A stretch of 25,107 nt of DNA, taken from JAQBXX01 sp963925015. Lineage in GTDB: Bacteria; Pseudomonadota; Gammaproteobacteria; SURF-13. Positions within the stretch are counted from its first letter, which is position 1. Every line of letters starts with the position of its first letter. A program made the translations under genes and the position numbers. Positions 1 through 7,119 of this stretch are shown piece by piece. The stretch lies in assembly GCA_963925015.1 (NCBI GenBank), contig CAWUTX010000063.1, positions 1-25,107 on the forward strand, written 5' to 3'. The notes beneath the pieces are model-generated. The model was not told the origin of the DNA. It was given only the letters and a program-made list of their open reading frames with translations, and ran no database searches.

Positions 1-87
1 GCGGGACAGGGCGGGGGCAAGGTAAACACCGCGACTATTCAGTAGACACACTAATGACGCCACGTCATTAGTGTGTCTACTTAATAA
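1..87 (+). repeat. Intergenic repeat family, copy A (partial, cut by window start)
   Basis: Positions 1-30 match the middle of copies B and D (GCGGGACAGGG, then G-rich sequence, then GTAAACA). Positions 36-86 form the terminal palindrome: 17 perfect pairs (43-59 with 63-79) around a 3-nt loop, extended outward to 36/86 with one mismatch (40/82). The palindrome aligns with the terminal hairpin of the other copies but carries compensated base changes. It ends about 28 bp before the tpx start codon. The left part of the element lies outside the window. Confidence 0.8.
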
Positions 88-114
88 TTCCGCTCAAACG
101 AAGAGGAGAGCACC

Positions 115-621
115 ATGGCCACCATCACACTTAAAGGCAACGCCATACACACCAACGGCGATCTGCCAAAAGTCGGCAGCAAGGCCCCCGACTTCAGCTT
201 GGCCGATACCAGCCTCGCCAGCAAGACACTGGCCGATTTTCGCGGCAAGAAAAAATTGCTCAACATCGTGCCCAGCCTCGACACGCCGATATGCGCTATC
301 AGTACCAAGAAATTCAACGACCACGCCAAGGCCAATGCCAATGCCAACACCGTGATGCTGATGATCTCCGCTGATCTGCCCTTCGCCATGAACCGCTTCT
401 GCACGGCGGAGAACACCCAAAACGTCATCACACTTTCGATGATGTGCGACCGCCATTTCGCCAAGGACTACGGCGTGCTGATCGAGGACGGCCCGCTGGC
501 CGGCATCACCGCGCGCGCGGTGGTCGTGATTGATGAAAACGACAAGGTGACATACACGGAGATGGTGCCCGAAATCGGGCAGGAACCCGATTACGACAAG
601 GCACTCGCGGCGCTGAAGTAA
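115..621 (+). CDS. tpx: Thiol peroxidase (Tpx, atypical 2-Cys peroxiredoxin)
   Basis: This 168-residue protein matches Tpx over its whole length and has the family's usual size. Tpx reduces hydrogen and alkyl peroxides using thioredoxin. The peroxidatic cysteine is Cys60 in the PSLDTPIC motif and the resolving cysteine is Cys96 in NRFCTAE, equivalent to E. coli Cys61 and Cys95. The C-terminal block ARAVVVIDENDKV...EPDYDKAL is the standard Tpx ending. There is no signal peptide by eye. A good GAGGAGAG ribosome-binding site lies just before the ATG. Residues 72-78 (KANANAN) come from a three-unit hexanucleotide repeat and look about two residues longer than E. coli Tpx at this loop. gcvPB follows after 18 bp, so the two are probably co-transcribed. 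The repeat hairpin at 36-86 would fall in the leader or promoter. Confidence 0.95.
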   Translation: MATITLKGNAIHTNGDLPKVGSKAPDFSLADTSLASKTLADFRGKKKLLNIVPSLDTPICAISTKKFNDHAKANANANTVMLMISADLPFAMNRFCTAENTQNVITLSMMCDRHFAKDYGVLIEDGPLAGITARAVVVIDENDKVTYTEMVPEIGQEPDYDKALAALK

Positions 622-639
622 GCCGCCAACGGAAACAAT

Positions 640-2088
640 ATGCTGATTTTTGAACATTCACAACCGGGCCGCACCAATCCCTCGCAGTCTCCACTCGACC
701 GGGCGGAGACTGGTGGCATTCCCTCGCATCTGCGCCGCACGCGGCGGGCCTTGTTGCCTGAGGTGTCCGAGATGCAGGTGGTGCGGCATTACACAAGATT
801 GTCGCAGAAGAATTTTTCCATCGACACGCAGTTCTATCCGCTCGGCTCCTGTACCATGAAATACAACCCGCGTGCGTGCAACAAGATCGCGCTGCTGCCG
901 GGCTTCGCGGGCCGTCATCCGCAGGCGCCGGAAAACTTCAGCCAGGGCTTTCTTGGCTGCATGTATGACTTGCAGGAAATCCTCAAAGACGTCACCGGCA
1001 TGCAGGCGGTCTCGCTCACGCCGATGGCGGGGGCGCAAGGCGAGTTCGCCGGCGTAGCCATGATCCGTGCCTATCACGACGCGCGTGGCGACACCGCACG
1101 CACGGAAATTCTGGTGCCCGACGCCGCACACGGCACCAACCCCGCCACCGCCGCGATGTGCGGCTACACGGTGCGCGAAATTCCGACCGACGCCGACGGC
1201 GACGTCGACCTTGAGCTGTTGCGCGCCGCAGTCGGGCCGCACACCGCAGGCCTGATGCTCACCAACCCCTCGACGCTCGGCGTGTTTGAAAAAGACATTC
1301 TGCAAGTACGCACGATTGTGCATGATGCAGGCGGCCTGCTGTATTACGACGGCGCCAACCTCAACGCCATTCTCGGCCTGGTCAAACCGGGCGACATGGG
1401 CTTCGACGTGATCCACATGAACCTGCACAAGACCTTTTCCACGCCGCACGGCGGTGGCGGCCCCGGCGCCGGCCCGGTGGGCGTGAACGAAAGATTGAAA
1501 CCGTTTTTGCCCATCCCCATCGTGGGCAGGGAAAGCGACGGCCGTTACCGCTGGCTCACGGAAAAGGATTGCCCGCACTCCATCGGCCGCCTGTCCGCGC
1601 ACATGGGCAACGCGGGCGTGCTGCTGCGCGCTTACGTCTACTCGCGCCTGCTCGGACGCGAGGGCATGCCGCGCGTGGCGCACTATGCGACGCTCAACGC
1701 CAACTACCTGATGGCGCGCCTCACCCAGGCGGGCTATGTCGCCGCCTTTCCCAAACGCCGCGCGACGCATGAATTCATTCTCACCCTGAAAAAACTCAAG
1801 GACGAAACCGGCGTGATTGCGATGGATGTCGCCAAGCGTTTGCTCGACTACGGCTACCACGCACCGACGACCTATTTCCCCATGCTGGTGCCGGAGTGCT
1901 TGCTGATTGAGCCGACCGAGACCGAGACCAAGGAAGAGCTGGACGGCTTCATCGACGCAATGCAAAAAATACTGGCCGAGGCACACGCCGACGCTGCAAA
2001 ACTCAAGGGCGCGCCTTACACCACACCGGTGCGACGCCTGGATGATGTGAAGGCGGCGCGCGAGCTGAACCTTACCTGGAAGCCGTAA
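640..2088 (+). CDS. gcvPB: Glycine dehydrogenase (decarboxylating) subunit 2, GcvPB
   Basis: The 482-residue product is the C-terminal, PLP-binding subunit of the split P-protein of the glycine cleavage system. With GcvPA it decarboxylates glycine and passes the aminomethyl group to lipoyl-GcvH. The PLP lysine is Lys264 in HMNLHKTFSTPHGGGGPG. Other family landmarks are YPLGSCTMKYNP (66-77), AHGTNPATAAM (163-173) and LTNPSTLGVFE (207-217). Length is normal for the two-subunit type. The ribosome-binding site is weak (CGGAAAC). Its usual partner gcvPA is not downstream and would have to lie upstream of the window. Here gcvPB follows tpx, which is not a standard glycine-cleavage arrangement. The 3' end overlaps the convergent glycosyltransferase gene by 17 bp, so no terminator fits between them. 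Confidence 0.95.
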   Translation: MLIFEHSQPGRTNPSQSPLDRAETGGIPSHLRRTRRALLPEVSEMQVVRHYTRLSQKNFSIDTQFYPLGSCTMKYNPRACNKIALLPGFAGRHPQAPENFSQGFLGCMYDLQEILKDVTGMQAVSLTPMAGAQGEFAGVAMIRAYHDARGDTARTEILVPDAAHGTNPATAAMCGYTVREIPTDADGDVDLELLRAAVGPHTAGLMLTNPSTLGVFEKDILQVRTIVHDAGGLLYYDGANLNAILGLVKPGDMGFDVIHMNLHKTFSTPHGGGGPGAGPVGVNERLKPFLPIPIVGRESDGRYRWLTEKDCPHSIGRLSAHMGNAGVLLRAYVYSRLLGREGMPRVAHYATLNANYLMARLTQAGYVAAFPKRRATHEFILTLKKLKDETGVIAMDVAKRLLDYGYHAPTTYFPMLVPECLLIEPTETETKEELDGFIDAMQKILAEAHADAAKLKGAPYTTPVRRLDDVKAARELNLTWKP

Positions 2089-3109
2089 CCGCCTCGCCTG
2101 CGTTTCCCACCGGGGCAGAAGCTATGAGGTGCGTGACAAATTGCTGCGTACACGCCTGCCACGTATAGAGCAGCGCATCGGCACGGCAGCGTTCCGGGTC
2201 AAGTGACAACGCCTGCAGTGCCGCTTGCCGCAGATCTTCATCGAGATAACCCGTCTCGCCGTTGATGATAATGTCGCCCGGCCCGCGCACCGGATAGGCC
2301 GCCACTGGCACGCCGCAGGCGAGCGCCTCGATGACCACCAGGCCGAAGGTATCAGTGCGACTGGGAAACACAAACACATCCGCACACGCAAGATGACTCG
2401 CTAAATCCTCACCGGTTTTGAAACCGGCGAACTGCACATCGGGATAACGTTGCTTCATCTTCGCCATATCGGGGCCGTCGCCAATGACATATTTTGTGCC
2501 CGGCAGATCAAGTTTCAAAAAGGCTTCGATGTTTTTCTCCACGGCTACACGTCCCAAATAGGCGAAGACCGGCCGCGCATGCGAGACCAGGGACTTGTCG
2601 CGCGGACGGAACAATTCCGTATCCACGCCGCGCGACCAGATGGCCATGTTCGTGAAACCCTTCGCATGCAATTCCTGTTTCAGCGCCTCGGTCGCCACCA
2701 TGGTGTATTTCGCTCCATTGTGAAACCAGCGCTGATAGGCATAGGTCAGGAACAACGGAATGCCAAAGCGCAAATTCACATACTCCGGGAAACGGGTGTG
2801 AAAAGAAGTGGTGAAGGGAAAGCCGCGTTTTATGCACCAGGCACGCGCCGCCAGCCCGAGCGGGCCTTCGGTGGCAATATGCACCGCATCGGGTTGCAGT
2901 GCGGCCAGCATTTTGTATACCCTGCTCCGAGGCGCAAGCGCGAGCCTAATCTCCGGATAAGTGGGACAGGGAATGGTTTTAAATTTATCCGGCGTGACGG
3001 TGTGGATGTCGTGGCCGGATTTTTCCAACTCCTGCAGGGTCTTGGAAAGTGTGGTGACAACCCCGTTAATTTGCGGAAACCAGGCGTCGCTGACTATAGC
3101 AATTTTCAT
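2072..3109 (-). CDS. GT4-family glycosyltransferase (MgtA/diglycosyl-diacylglycerol synthase type)
   Basis: A GT-B fold glycosyltransferase of 345 residues. The N-terminal Rossmann half begins MKIAIVSDAWFPQINGVV with the Gly-rich acceptor loop at 15-17. SRGVD (159-163) opens the donor half, GRVAVEKN (186-193) is the nucleotide-sugar loop, and PSRTDTFGLVVIEALACG (249-266) is the GT4 donor signature. Proteins of this group usually transfer a hexose to a lipid acceptor at the inner membrane face; the substrate here is inference. I chose the ATG at 3109, not 3136, because a strong AGAGGAGGAG site sits immediately before it. The start lies inside the end of the phosphoesterase gene (44-bp overlap), so translation is probably coupled. 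No transmembrane helix is evident. Confidence 0.88.
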   Translation of the reverse strand: MKIAIVSDAWFPQINGVVTTLSKTLQELEKSGHDIHTVTPDKFKTIPCPTYPEIRLALAPRSRVYKMLAALQPDAVHIATEGPLGLAARAWCIKRGFPFTTSFHTRFPEYVNLRFGIPLFLTYAYQRWFHNGAKYTMVATEALKQELHAKGFTNMAIWSRGVDTELFRPRDKSLVSHARPVFAYLGRVAVEKNIEAFLKLDLPGTKYVIGDGPDMAKMKQRYPDVQFAGFKTGEDLASHLACADVFVFPSRTDTFGLVVIEALACGVPVAAYPVRGPGDIIINGETGYLDEDLRQAALQALSLDPERCRADALLYTWQACTQQFVTHLIASAPVGNAGEAVTASR

Positions 3110-3875
3110 ACTCCTCCTCTTTAAGCAGCACCACACTCTGTTCCGCCCAGTGAATCACTTCCAGCTTGCCGGCGTCGTTTTCCACCAGTGCCGTGCAGCT
3201 CTCCACCCAATCGCCGTCGTTGCAGTACAGGATGCCGTCATACTCGGTGATAGCGGCCTTGTGGATATGGCCGCATACCACCCCGTGCACCTTGCGCCGA
3301 CGTGCTTCACGCACCAGGGCCTGCTCGAAGTTACTGATGAAGTTCACGGCGTTTTTTACTTTGTGCTTGAGATAAGCGGCCAGCGACCAGTAGGGAAAAC
3401 CCATCCTACGGCGGAAATAGTTGACGCCACGGTTGCTGAGCAGCAGAAATTCATACATGCCGCTACCCAGTATAGCGAGCCACTTGCTGTGCTTGACGAT
3501 GCTGTCGAACTCGTCACCGTGTATCACCAGCAGCCTGCGCCCGTCTGCAGTTTTATGAATGGCATCGGCGCATACCTTGATGCGTGCAAACGTGTGTCCC
3601 ACATAATCACGAAACAATTCGTCGTGATTGCCCGGCACGTAAATCACCTTGGTGCCGTTGGCCGCCTTGCGCATGATGGCCTGAATCACTTCGTTGTGCA
3701 GTTGCGGCCAGTACCAGAGGGCCTTCATGCTCCACACATCGATCATGTCGCCGACGAGATAGAGGTAGTCGGACTCGGTGTGATTCAGGAAATCCAGCAA
3801 AAACTCCGCCTTGCATGCGCGAATGCCCAAATGTACGTCGGATATCCAGATGGAGCGGAAATGCAGAGGTCTCAT
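3066..3875 (-). CDS. LpxH-like metallophosphoesterase (UDP-2,3-diacylglucosamine diphosphatase family)
   Basis: A 269-residue calcineurin-like phosphoesterase with the complete metal-ligand set: SDVHLG (D13, H15), GDMIDVW (D43), PGNHDE (N83, H84), HGDEFD (H119) and CGHIHK (H203, H205). This is the LpxH-related subgroup (COG2908) whose members hydrolyse phosphate or pyrophosphate groups on lipid precursors. It is not certain that this one is the lipid A enzyme. The start is supported by GGAGG eight bases before the ATG. It precedes and overlaps the glycosyltransferase gene, and this phosphoesterase plus GT4 pairing suggests one pathway that dephosphorylates and glycosylates a membrane lipid. 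Key residues look intact. The closing KEEEYENCYSQRRLVSAN is a charged tail probably not needed for catalysis. Confidence 0.85.
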   Translation of the reverse strand: MRPLHFRSIWISDVHLGIRACKAEFLLDFLNHTESDYLYLVGDMIDVWSMKALWYWPQLHNEVIQAIMRKAANGTKVIYVPGNHDELFRDYVGHTFARIKVCADAIHKTADGRRLLVIHGDEFDSIVKHSKWLAILGSGMYEFLLLSNRGVNYFRRRMGFPYWSLAAYLKHKVKNAVNFISNFEQALVREARRRKVHGVVCGHIHKAAITEYDGILYCNDGDWVESCTALVENDAGKLEVIHWAEQSVVLLKEEEYENCYSQRRLVSAN

Positions 3876-4027
3876 GAGCTTTCCTCCGTAACCGTTTAAT
3901 TATCCGCATCATCCATACCTTGTGTTACAATTTTATTTAAACACGGCACGACAAATAAAAAATTTTGCCTGGTCACAATATGCAGCGTGTTGATTTGCGT
4001 CCGTCAAACGTGTAAAAACACACAGCC

Positions 4028-4414
4028 ATGAAAAATAAAATATCGAAAGGTGGTGAAATCGCACGTCTTATCCGCGCATTCGGTTACTCGCTGGCGGGTA
4101 TCAAGTCTGCATTTCAGAATGAAGCCGCGTTCCGGCTCGAAGTGATACTGTTCGTTTTTTTTGCACCGCTGGCGCTGTGGCTGGGCAGCAACGGCGTGGA
4201 ACGCGCACTCCTGCTGGGAAGCCTGATGCTGGTGCTGATCGTCGAGGTCATCAACTCCAGCATCGAAGCCGCCGTAGACCGCATCGGCACGGAGCATCAC
4301 ACGCTTGCGGGACGCGCCAAGGATATGGGGTCAGGCGCGGTACTGCTGGCGCTCGTCAACGCAGCACTGGTCTGGACGCTGGTGTTGCTGGATCAACTAA
4401 ATTTTCAATTATAA
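4028..4414 (+). CDS. dgkA: Diacylglycerol kinase (DgkA)
   Basis: A 128-residue integral membrane protein of the prokaryotic DgkA family. It phosphorylates diacylglycerol to phosphatidic acid at the inner membrane, recycling lipid from membrane-derived glycan synthesis. The diagnostic blocks are QNEAAFRLE (30-38), IVEVINSSIEAAVDRIG (71-87) with E73, N76 and E80 (E. coli E69, N72, E76), and AKDMGSGAV (97-105). Three transmembrane helices follow an amphipathic N-terminus, as in the family. No clear ribosome-binding site is visible before the ATG. The adenosine-kinase-like gene starts 9 bp downstream, suggesting an operon. The AT-rich gap of 152 bp on the upstream side separates it from the divergent phosphoesterase gene and probably holds promoters for both, but I could not fix convincing hexamers. 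Confidence 0.95.
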   Translation: MKNKISKGGEIARLIRAFGYSLAGIKSAFQNEAAFRLEVILFVFFAPLALWLGSNGVERALLLGSLMLVLIVEVINSSIEAAVDRIGTEHHTLAGRAKDMGSGAVLLALVNAALVWTLVLLDQLNFQL

Positions 4415-4423
4415 GAGGCTCCT

Positions 4424-5356
4424 ATGTCTGCGCTGATCTGTGGTTCGTTCGCCTACGACACCATCATGGTGTTCCACGACCGCTTCAAGAATCACATCCT
4501 GCCGGATCAGGTGCACATCCTGAGCGTTTCATTTCTGGTGCCCGATCTGCGCCGCGAATTCGGCGGCTGCGCGGGCAACATCGCCTACAACCTCAACCTG
4601 ATGGGCGGCAAGGCGCAGCCAATGGGCACGGTGGGCAACGACTTCGGGCCTTACACGGACTGGATGAATCGCTGCGGCATCAACCGCGCGCACGTCAAAC
4701 TCATCGACCGCAGCTACACCGCCCAGGCATTTATCACCACTGACCTCGACGACAACCAGATCACCGCATTCCATCCGGGCGCGATGAACTTCGCCCACGC
4801 CAACCATGTGAGCGACGCCAAGGGTGTGACTATCGGCATCATCGCCCCCGACGGGCGTGACGGCATGGTAGAGCACGCCGCGCAATTTCACGCCGCCGGC
4901 ATTCCGTTCATCTTCGATCCCGGCCAAGGCATGCCGATGTTCGGCGGCGACGACCTCATGGCTTTCATGAAACAGGCCACTTGGGCCGCGTTCAACGACT
5001 ACGAACTCCAACTCATACAGCAGCGCACCGGAAAGTCTCTGGAGGAACTAGCAAAACTCGTTGATGCACTCATCGTCACGCACGGCGCCAAAGGCTCCAG
5101 CATTTACACCGATGGTAAGCATCTGGAAATTCCGGTGGCGAAAGCGGATAAAGTAGCAGACCCCACCGGTTGCGGCGATGCCTACCGTGCAGGCCTGCTC
5201 TACGGCCTGATGAACAGCCTGGACTGGGACACCACCGGACGCGTGGCGGCGCTCATGGGCGCAGTCAAAGTCGAATGCGCCGGCACGCAGAACCACAGCT
5301 TTACGCGTGATGAATTTGATGCGCGGTTTAAGGAGGGTTTCGGTTACGCGCTGTAG
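4424..5356 (+). CDS. PfkB-family sugar kinase, adenosine-kinase-like (AdoK type)
   Basis: A 310-residue ribokinase-fold enzyme. The substrate-side signature GGCAGNIAYNLNLMGGKAQP lies at 47-66 and the ATP-site anion hole with the catalytic Asp at 246-252 (DPTGCGD, D252). The whole sequence resembles the mycobacterial adenosine kinase type more than ribokinase: an opening SFAYDTIMVF, then LPDQVHILSVSFLVPDLRREFGG, FHPGAMNFA, and a late ECAGTQNHSF. Its likely reaction is adenosine to AMP with ATP, a purine salvage step, but sugar specificity cannot be read with certainty. AAGAGG precedes the ATG. It follows dgkA closely. Its TAG stop is immediately followed, with no spacer, by repeat copy B. Confidence 0.85.
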   Translation: MSALICGSFAYDTIMVFHDRFKNHILPDQVHILSVSFLVPDLRREFGGCAGNIAYNLNLMGGKAQPMGTVGNDFGPYTDWMNRCGINRAHVKLIDRSYTAQAFITTDLDDNQITAFHPGAMNFAHANHVSDAKGVTIGIIAPDGRDGMVEHAAQFHAAGIPFIFDPGQGMPMFGGDDLMAFMKQATWAAFNDYELQLIQQRTGKSLEELAKLVDALIVTHGAKGSSIYTDGKHLEIPVAKADKVADPTGCGDAYRAGLLYGLMNSLDWDTTGRVAALMGAVKVECAGTQNHSFTRDEFDARFKEGFGYAL

Positions 5357-5532
5357 GTTACTCAATAAGTCAGCAATTAAAGCTACGCTCTCCTACACGT
5401 CCCCGCCCCCTGTTGAAGGGGCGGGAAAGAGCTTGCCCCGGCTCGAACGGGGGTGGGGGTAGAGTAAACCGGGTTGTTACTCAGGAGACGCCCGGCTGTA
5501 GTATATTCTTAGCTTTGTGTCTCCTGAGTAAC
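5357..5532 (+). repeat. Intergenic repeat family, copy B (176 bp, complete)
   Basis: The copy starts with GTTACTCAATAAGTCAG directly after the preceding stop codon. It continues with a GC-rich stem (CCCGCCCC / GGGGCGGG, about 5401-5426), a variant insert GAGCTTGCCCCGGCTCGAAC, a G-rich stretch GGGTGGGGGTAGAGTAAAC, and ends in a perfect 14-bp palindrome (5476-5489 GTTACTCAGGAGAC with 5519-5532). The first 8 bases of the element recur inverted at its right end, giving MITE-like termini. There is no coding potential; the open frame at 5413-5646 crosses it by chance. Confidence 0.85.
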
Positions 5533-5592
5533 TATACGCCGGGGTCGGGGCGCTTGTCTTTCGGCTGCCGGACGACAGCTTGCGGGATAAAC

Positions 5593-5646
5593 ATGCGCGT
5601 CCTCATCATAGATGACAACCCCGATATCGCCGCCAACGCGAAGTAA
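5593..5646 (+). pseudogene. Response-regulator receiver domain remnant (first 17 codons)
   Basis: The frame reads MRVLIIDDNPDIAANAK then stop. This is a typical start of an OmpR-type receiver domain: hydrophobic strand 1 followed by the acidic pair DD and then PDIAAN. It breaks off where helix 1 would continue (usually AANLADYLE...), directly where sequence matching the right half of the repeat begins. I interpret it as the stub of a response-regulator gene lost by deletion. It is too short to fold. No other part of a response regulator or sensor kinase is in the window. Confidence 0.65.
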
Positions 5647-5678
5647 TGTAGCCTTATTTTTGTGACTCCCAAGTAAAC
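5643..5678 (+). repeat. Intergenic repeat family, right-half copy (B')
   Basis: The segment TAATGTAGCCTTATTTTTG followed by TGACTCCCAAGTAAAC lines up with the loop and right arm of copy D (AATGTTGTCGCCTTATTTTC followed by TGATTCCTGAGTAAC). The left part of the element is absent; response-regulator sequence joins it instead. It lies 26 bp before the rlmI start, in the same orientation relative to the gene as the full copies. Confidence 0.65.
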
Positions 5679-5704
5679 TGATTTTTGATTTCGGGACACA
5701 ACCC

Positions 5705-6898
5705 ATGCCGCTTGCGCCGCTGCGCCTGAAAAAAAATGAAGACCGCCGCCTGCGCGCGGGTCACCTGTGGGTGTTCAGCAACGAAGTTGATGTCGAGCGC
5801 ACACCGCTCGATGCCTTTGCGCCCGGCGATGGGGTCAGTGTTGAGGACAGCCGTGGAAAAATCATCGGCAGCGGTTACGTCAATCCGCACTCACTCATCT
5901 GCGCACGCCTCATCAGTCGTGCGCCGCAGCGCGTGCTGGGTGCAGCACTACTCACCCAGCGCCTCACTCACGCGCTCACGCTGCGCACGCGTTTGTTCGA
6001 CAAACCTTACTACCGTCTCGTGTTCGGCGAGGGCGACGGCCTACCCGGCCTCGTCGTCGACCGCTACGGCGCAATGGTCGTGGTGCAAATCACCACCGCC
6101 GGCATGGAGCGTGTGAAAACAGATATCCTGGGCGCGCTGCACAACGTGCTCCATCCTGATGTCATTCTATTGCGCAACGACAGCACCATCCGCACGCTGG
6201 AAGATTTACCCAGCTACGTGGAAACCGCGCACGGCGTCGCCCCGGAGTGCGTGATGCTGGAGGAAAACGGCGTGCGTTTCGAGGCACCGCTGGCGCGCGG
6301 CCAGAAGACCGGATGGTTCTACGACCACCGCGTCAACCGCGCCCTTGCCCGGCAGCATGCGCGCGGCGGACGCGTGCTTGATGTTTTTAGTTACCTCGGC
6401 GCTTTTGGTGTGCAGGCCGCAGTCGCGGGTGCATCCGAAGTGCTGTGCGTTGACGCCTCGGAACATGCGCTCGAGTTCGTGCGCCGCAATGCCGCACTCA
6501 ACCAGGTGTCGTCGCGCGTGGCCACACTGCATGGCGACGCCTTCGGTGCACTCACATCATTGCGCGATAAGGGTGAAGTCTTTGGCGTGGTCGTGATCGA
6601 CCCGCCGGCTTTCATCAAACGCAAAAAAGATCACGCCCAGGGGCTGCTGGCCTATCGCCGCCTGAACCAGATGGCGCTCGCGCTGCTCGCCCCCGACGGC
6701 ATTCTCGTCTCGGCCTCGTGCTCGTATCACCTGGAGCGCGCAGCGCTGCTCAATGTGATGCTACAGGCCGGGCGCGAACACGACCGCACCCTGCAAATCA
6801 TCGCCCAAGGCCATCAGGGGCCCGACCACCCCGTGCATCCGGCGATCCCCGAAACCGACTACCTCAAGGCGTTTTTTGCGCGTGTTTCCCGCGATTGA
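5705..6898 (+). CDS. rlmI: 23S rRNA m5C1962 methyltransferase family (RlmI)
   Basis: A 397-residue protein, the length of E. coli RlmI. The N-terminal PUA domain (about 4-75) carries LRAGHLWVFSNEV. A linking domain has YRLVFGEGDGLPGLVVDRYG (103-122), and the SAM-dependent methyltransferase domain runs from about 180 to the end. The SAM loop is VLDVFSYLGAFGVQA (224-238), the acidic ribose ligand D250, the target motif DPPAF (299-303), and the probable catalytic Cys339 lies in SASCSYH. The protein methylates C5 of a cytosine in 23S rRNA in E. coli; site specificity here is inferred. Ribosome-binding signal is weak. It sits downstream of a decayed region rather than in an evident operon, and a MITE-like element begins 5 bp after its stop. 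Confidence 0.92.
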   Translation: MPLAPLRLKKNEDRRLRAGHLWVFSNEVDVERTPLDAFAPGDGVSVEDSRGKIIGSGYVNPHSLICARLISRAPQRVLGAALLTQRLTHALTLRTRLFDKPYYRLVFGEGDGLPGLVVDRYGAMVVVQITTAGMERVKTDILGALHNVLHPDVILLRNDSTIRTLEDLPSYVETAHGVAPECVMLEENGVRFEAPLARGQKTGWFYDHRVNRALARQHARGGRVLDVFSYLGAFGVQAAVAGASEVLCVDASEHALEFVRRNAALNQVSSRVATLHGDAFGALTSLRDKGEVFGVVVIDPPAFIKRKKDHAQGLLAYRRLNQMALALLAPDGILVSASCSYHLERAALLNVMLQAGREHDRTLQIIAQGHQGPDHPVHPAIPETDYLKAFFARVSRD

Positions 6899-6903
6899 CA
6901 TAT

Positions 6904-7069
6904 GGGCGCCTCTAAAAATTCGATCAAGACGCGAGGGCAAAGCGGAGATGCGCGAAAAAGCGCAGTGTACACGCAGTCTGCCGCTTCGCGGCCCCGCATT
7001 TTGAGCGCCCCTTTGTTATATACAGGGCAACGCGGCCATCGTGGCTTTAGCGGATTTTTAGAGGTGCCC
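6904..7069. mobile_element. MITE-like element, copy 1 (166 bp)
   Basis: The termini are inverted repeats: GGGCGCCTCTAAAAAT at 6904-6919 and its near-complement ATTTTTAGAGGTGCCC at 7054-7069 (15 of 16 match). The interior is non-coding and contains short hairpins (GCGC-GAAAAA-GCGC, GCCGC-TTC-GCGGC). It shares its ends, but little of its interior, with the element at 7914-8048. Flanking bases do not show a convincing target duplication. It fills most of the gap between rlmI and lgt. Confidence 0.8.
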
Positions 7070-7119
7070 ATGCGTTTCCGCTTCACCTCGCACACCTGCT
7101 AGTACATAATTCCAGTCCC

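Noticed and set aside
658..1986. Long minus-strand open frame of 442 codons opposite gcvPB
   Set aside because: It is the GC-bias shadow of gcvPB: low-complexity Arg/His/Ala/Val composition, no family motif, and full overlap with a clear gene.
2450..3899. Plus-strand open frames of 224 and 312 codons opposite the glycosyltransferase and phosphoesterase
   Set aside because: They are antisense shadows of two well-supported genes with complete motifs.
5413..5646. 77-codon open frame across repeat copy B
   Set aside because: The first 60 codons translate the non-coding repeat. Only the last 17 codons resemble a protein, and these have their own ATG.
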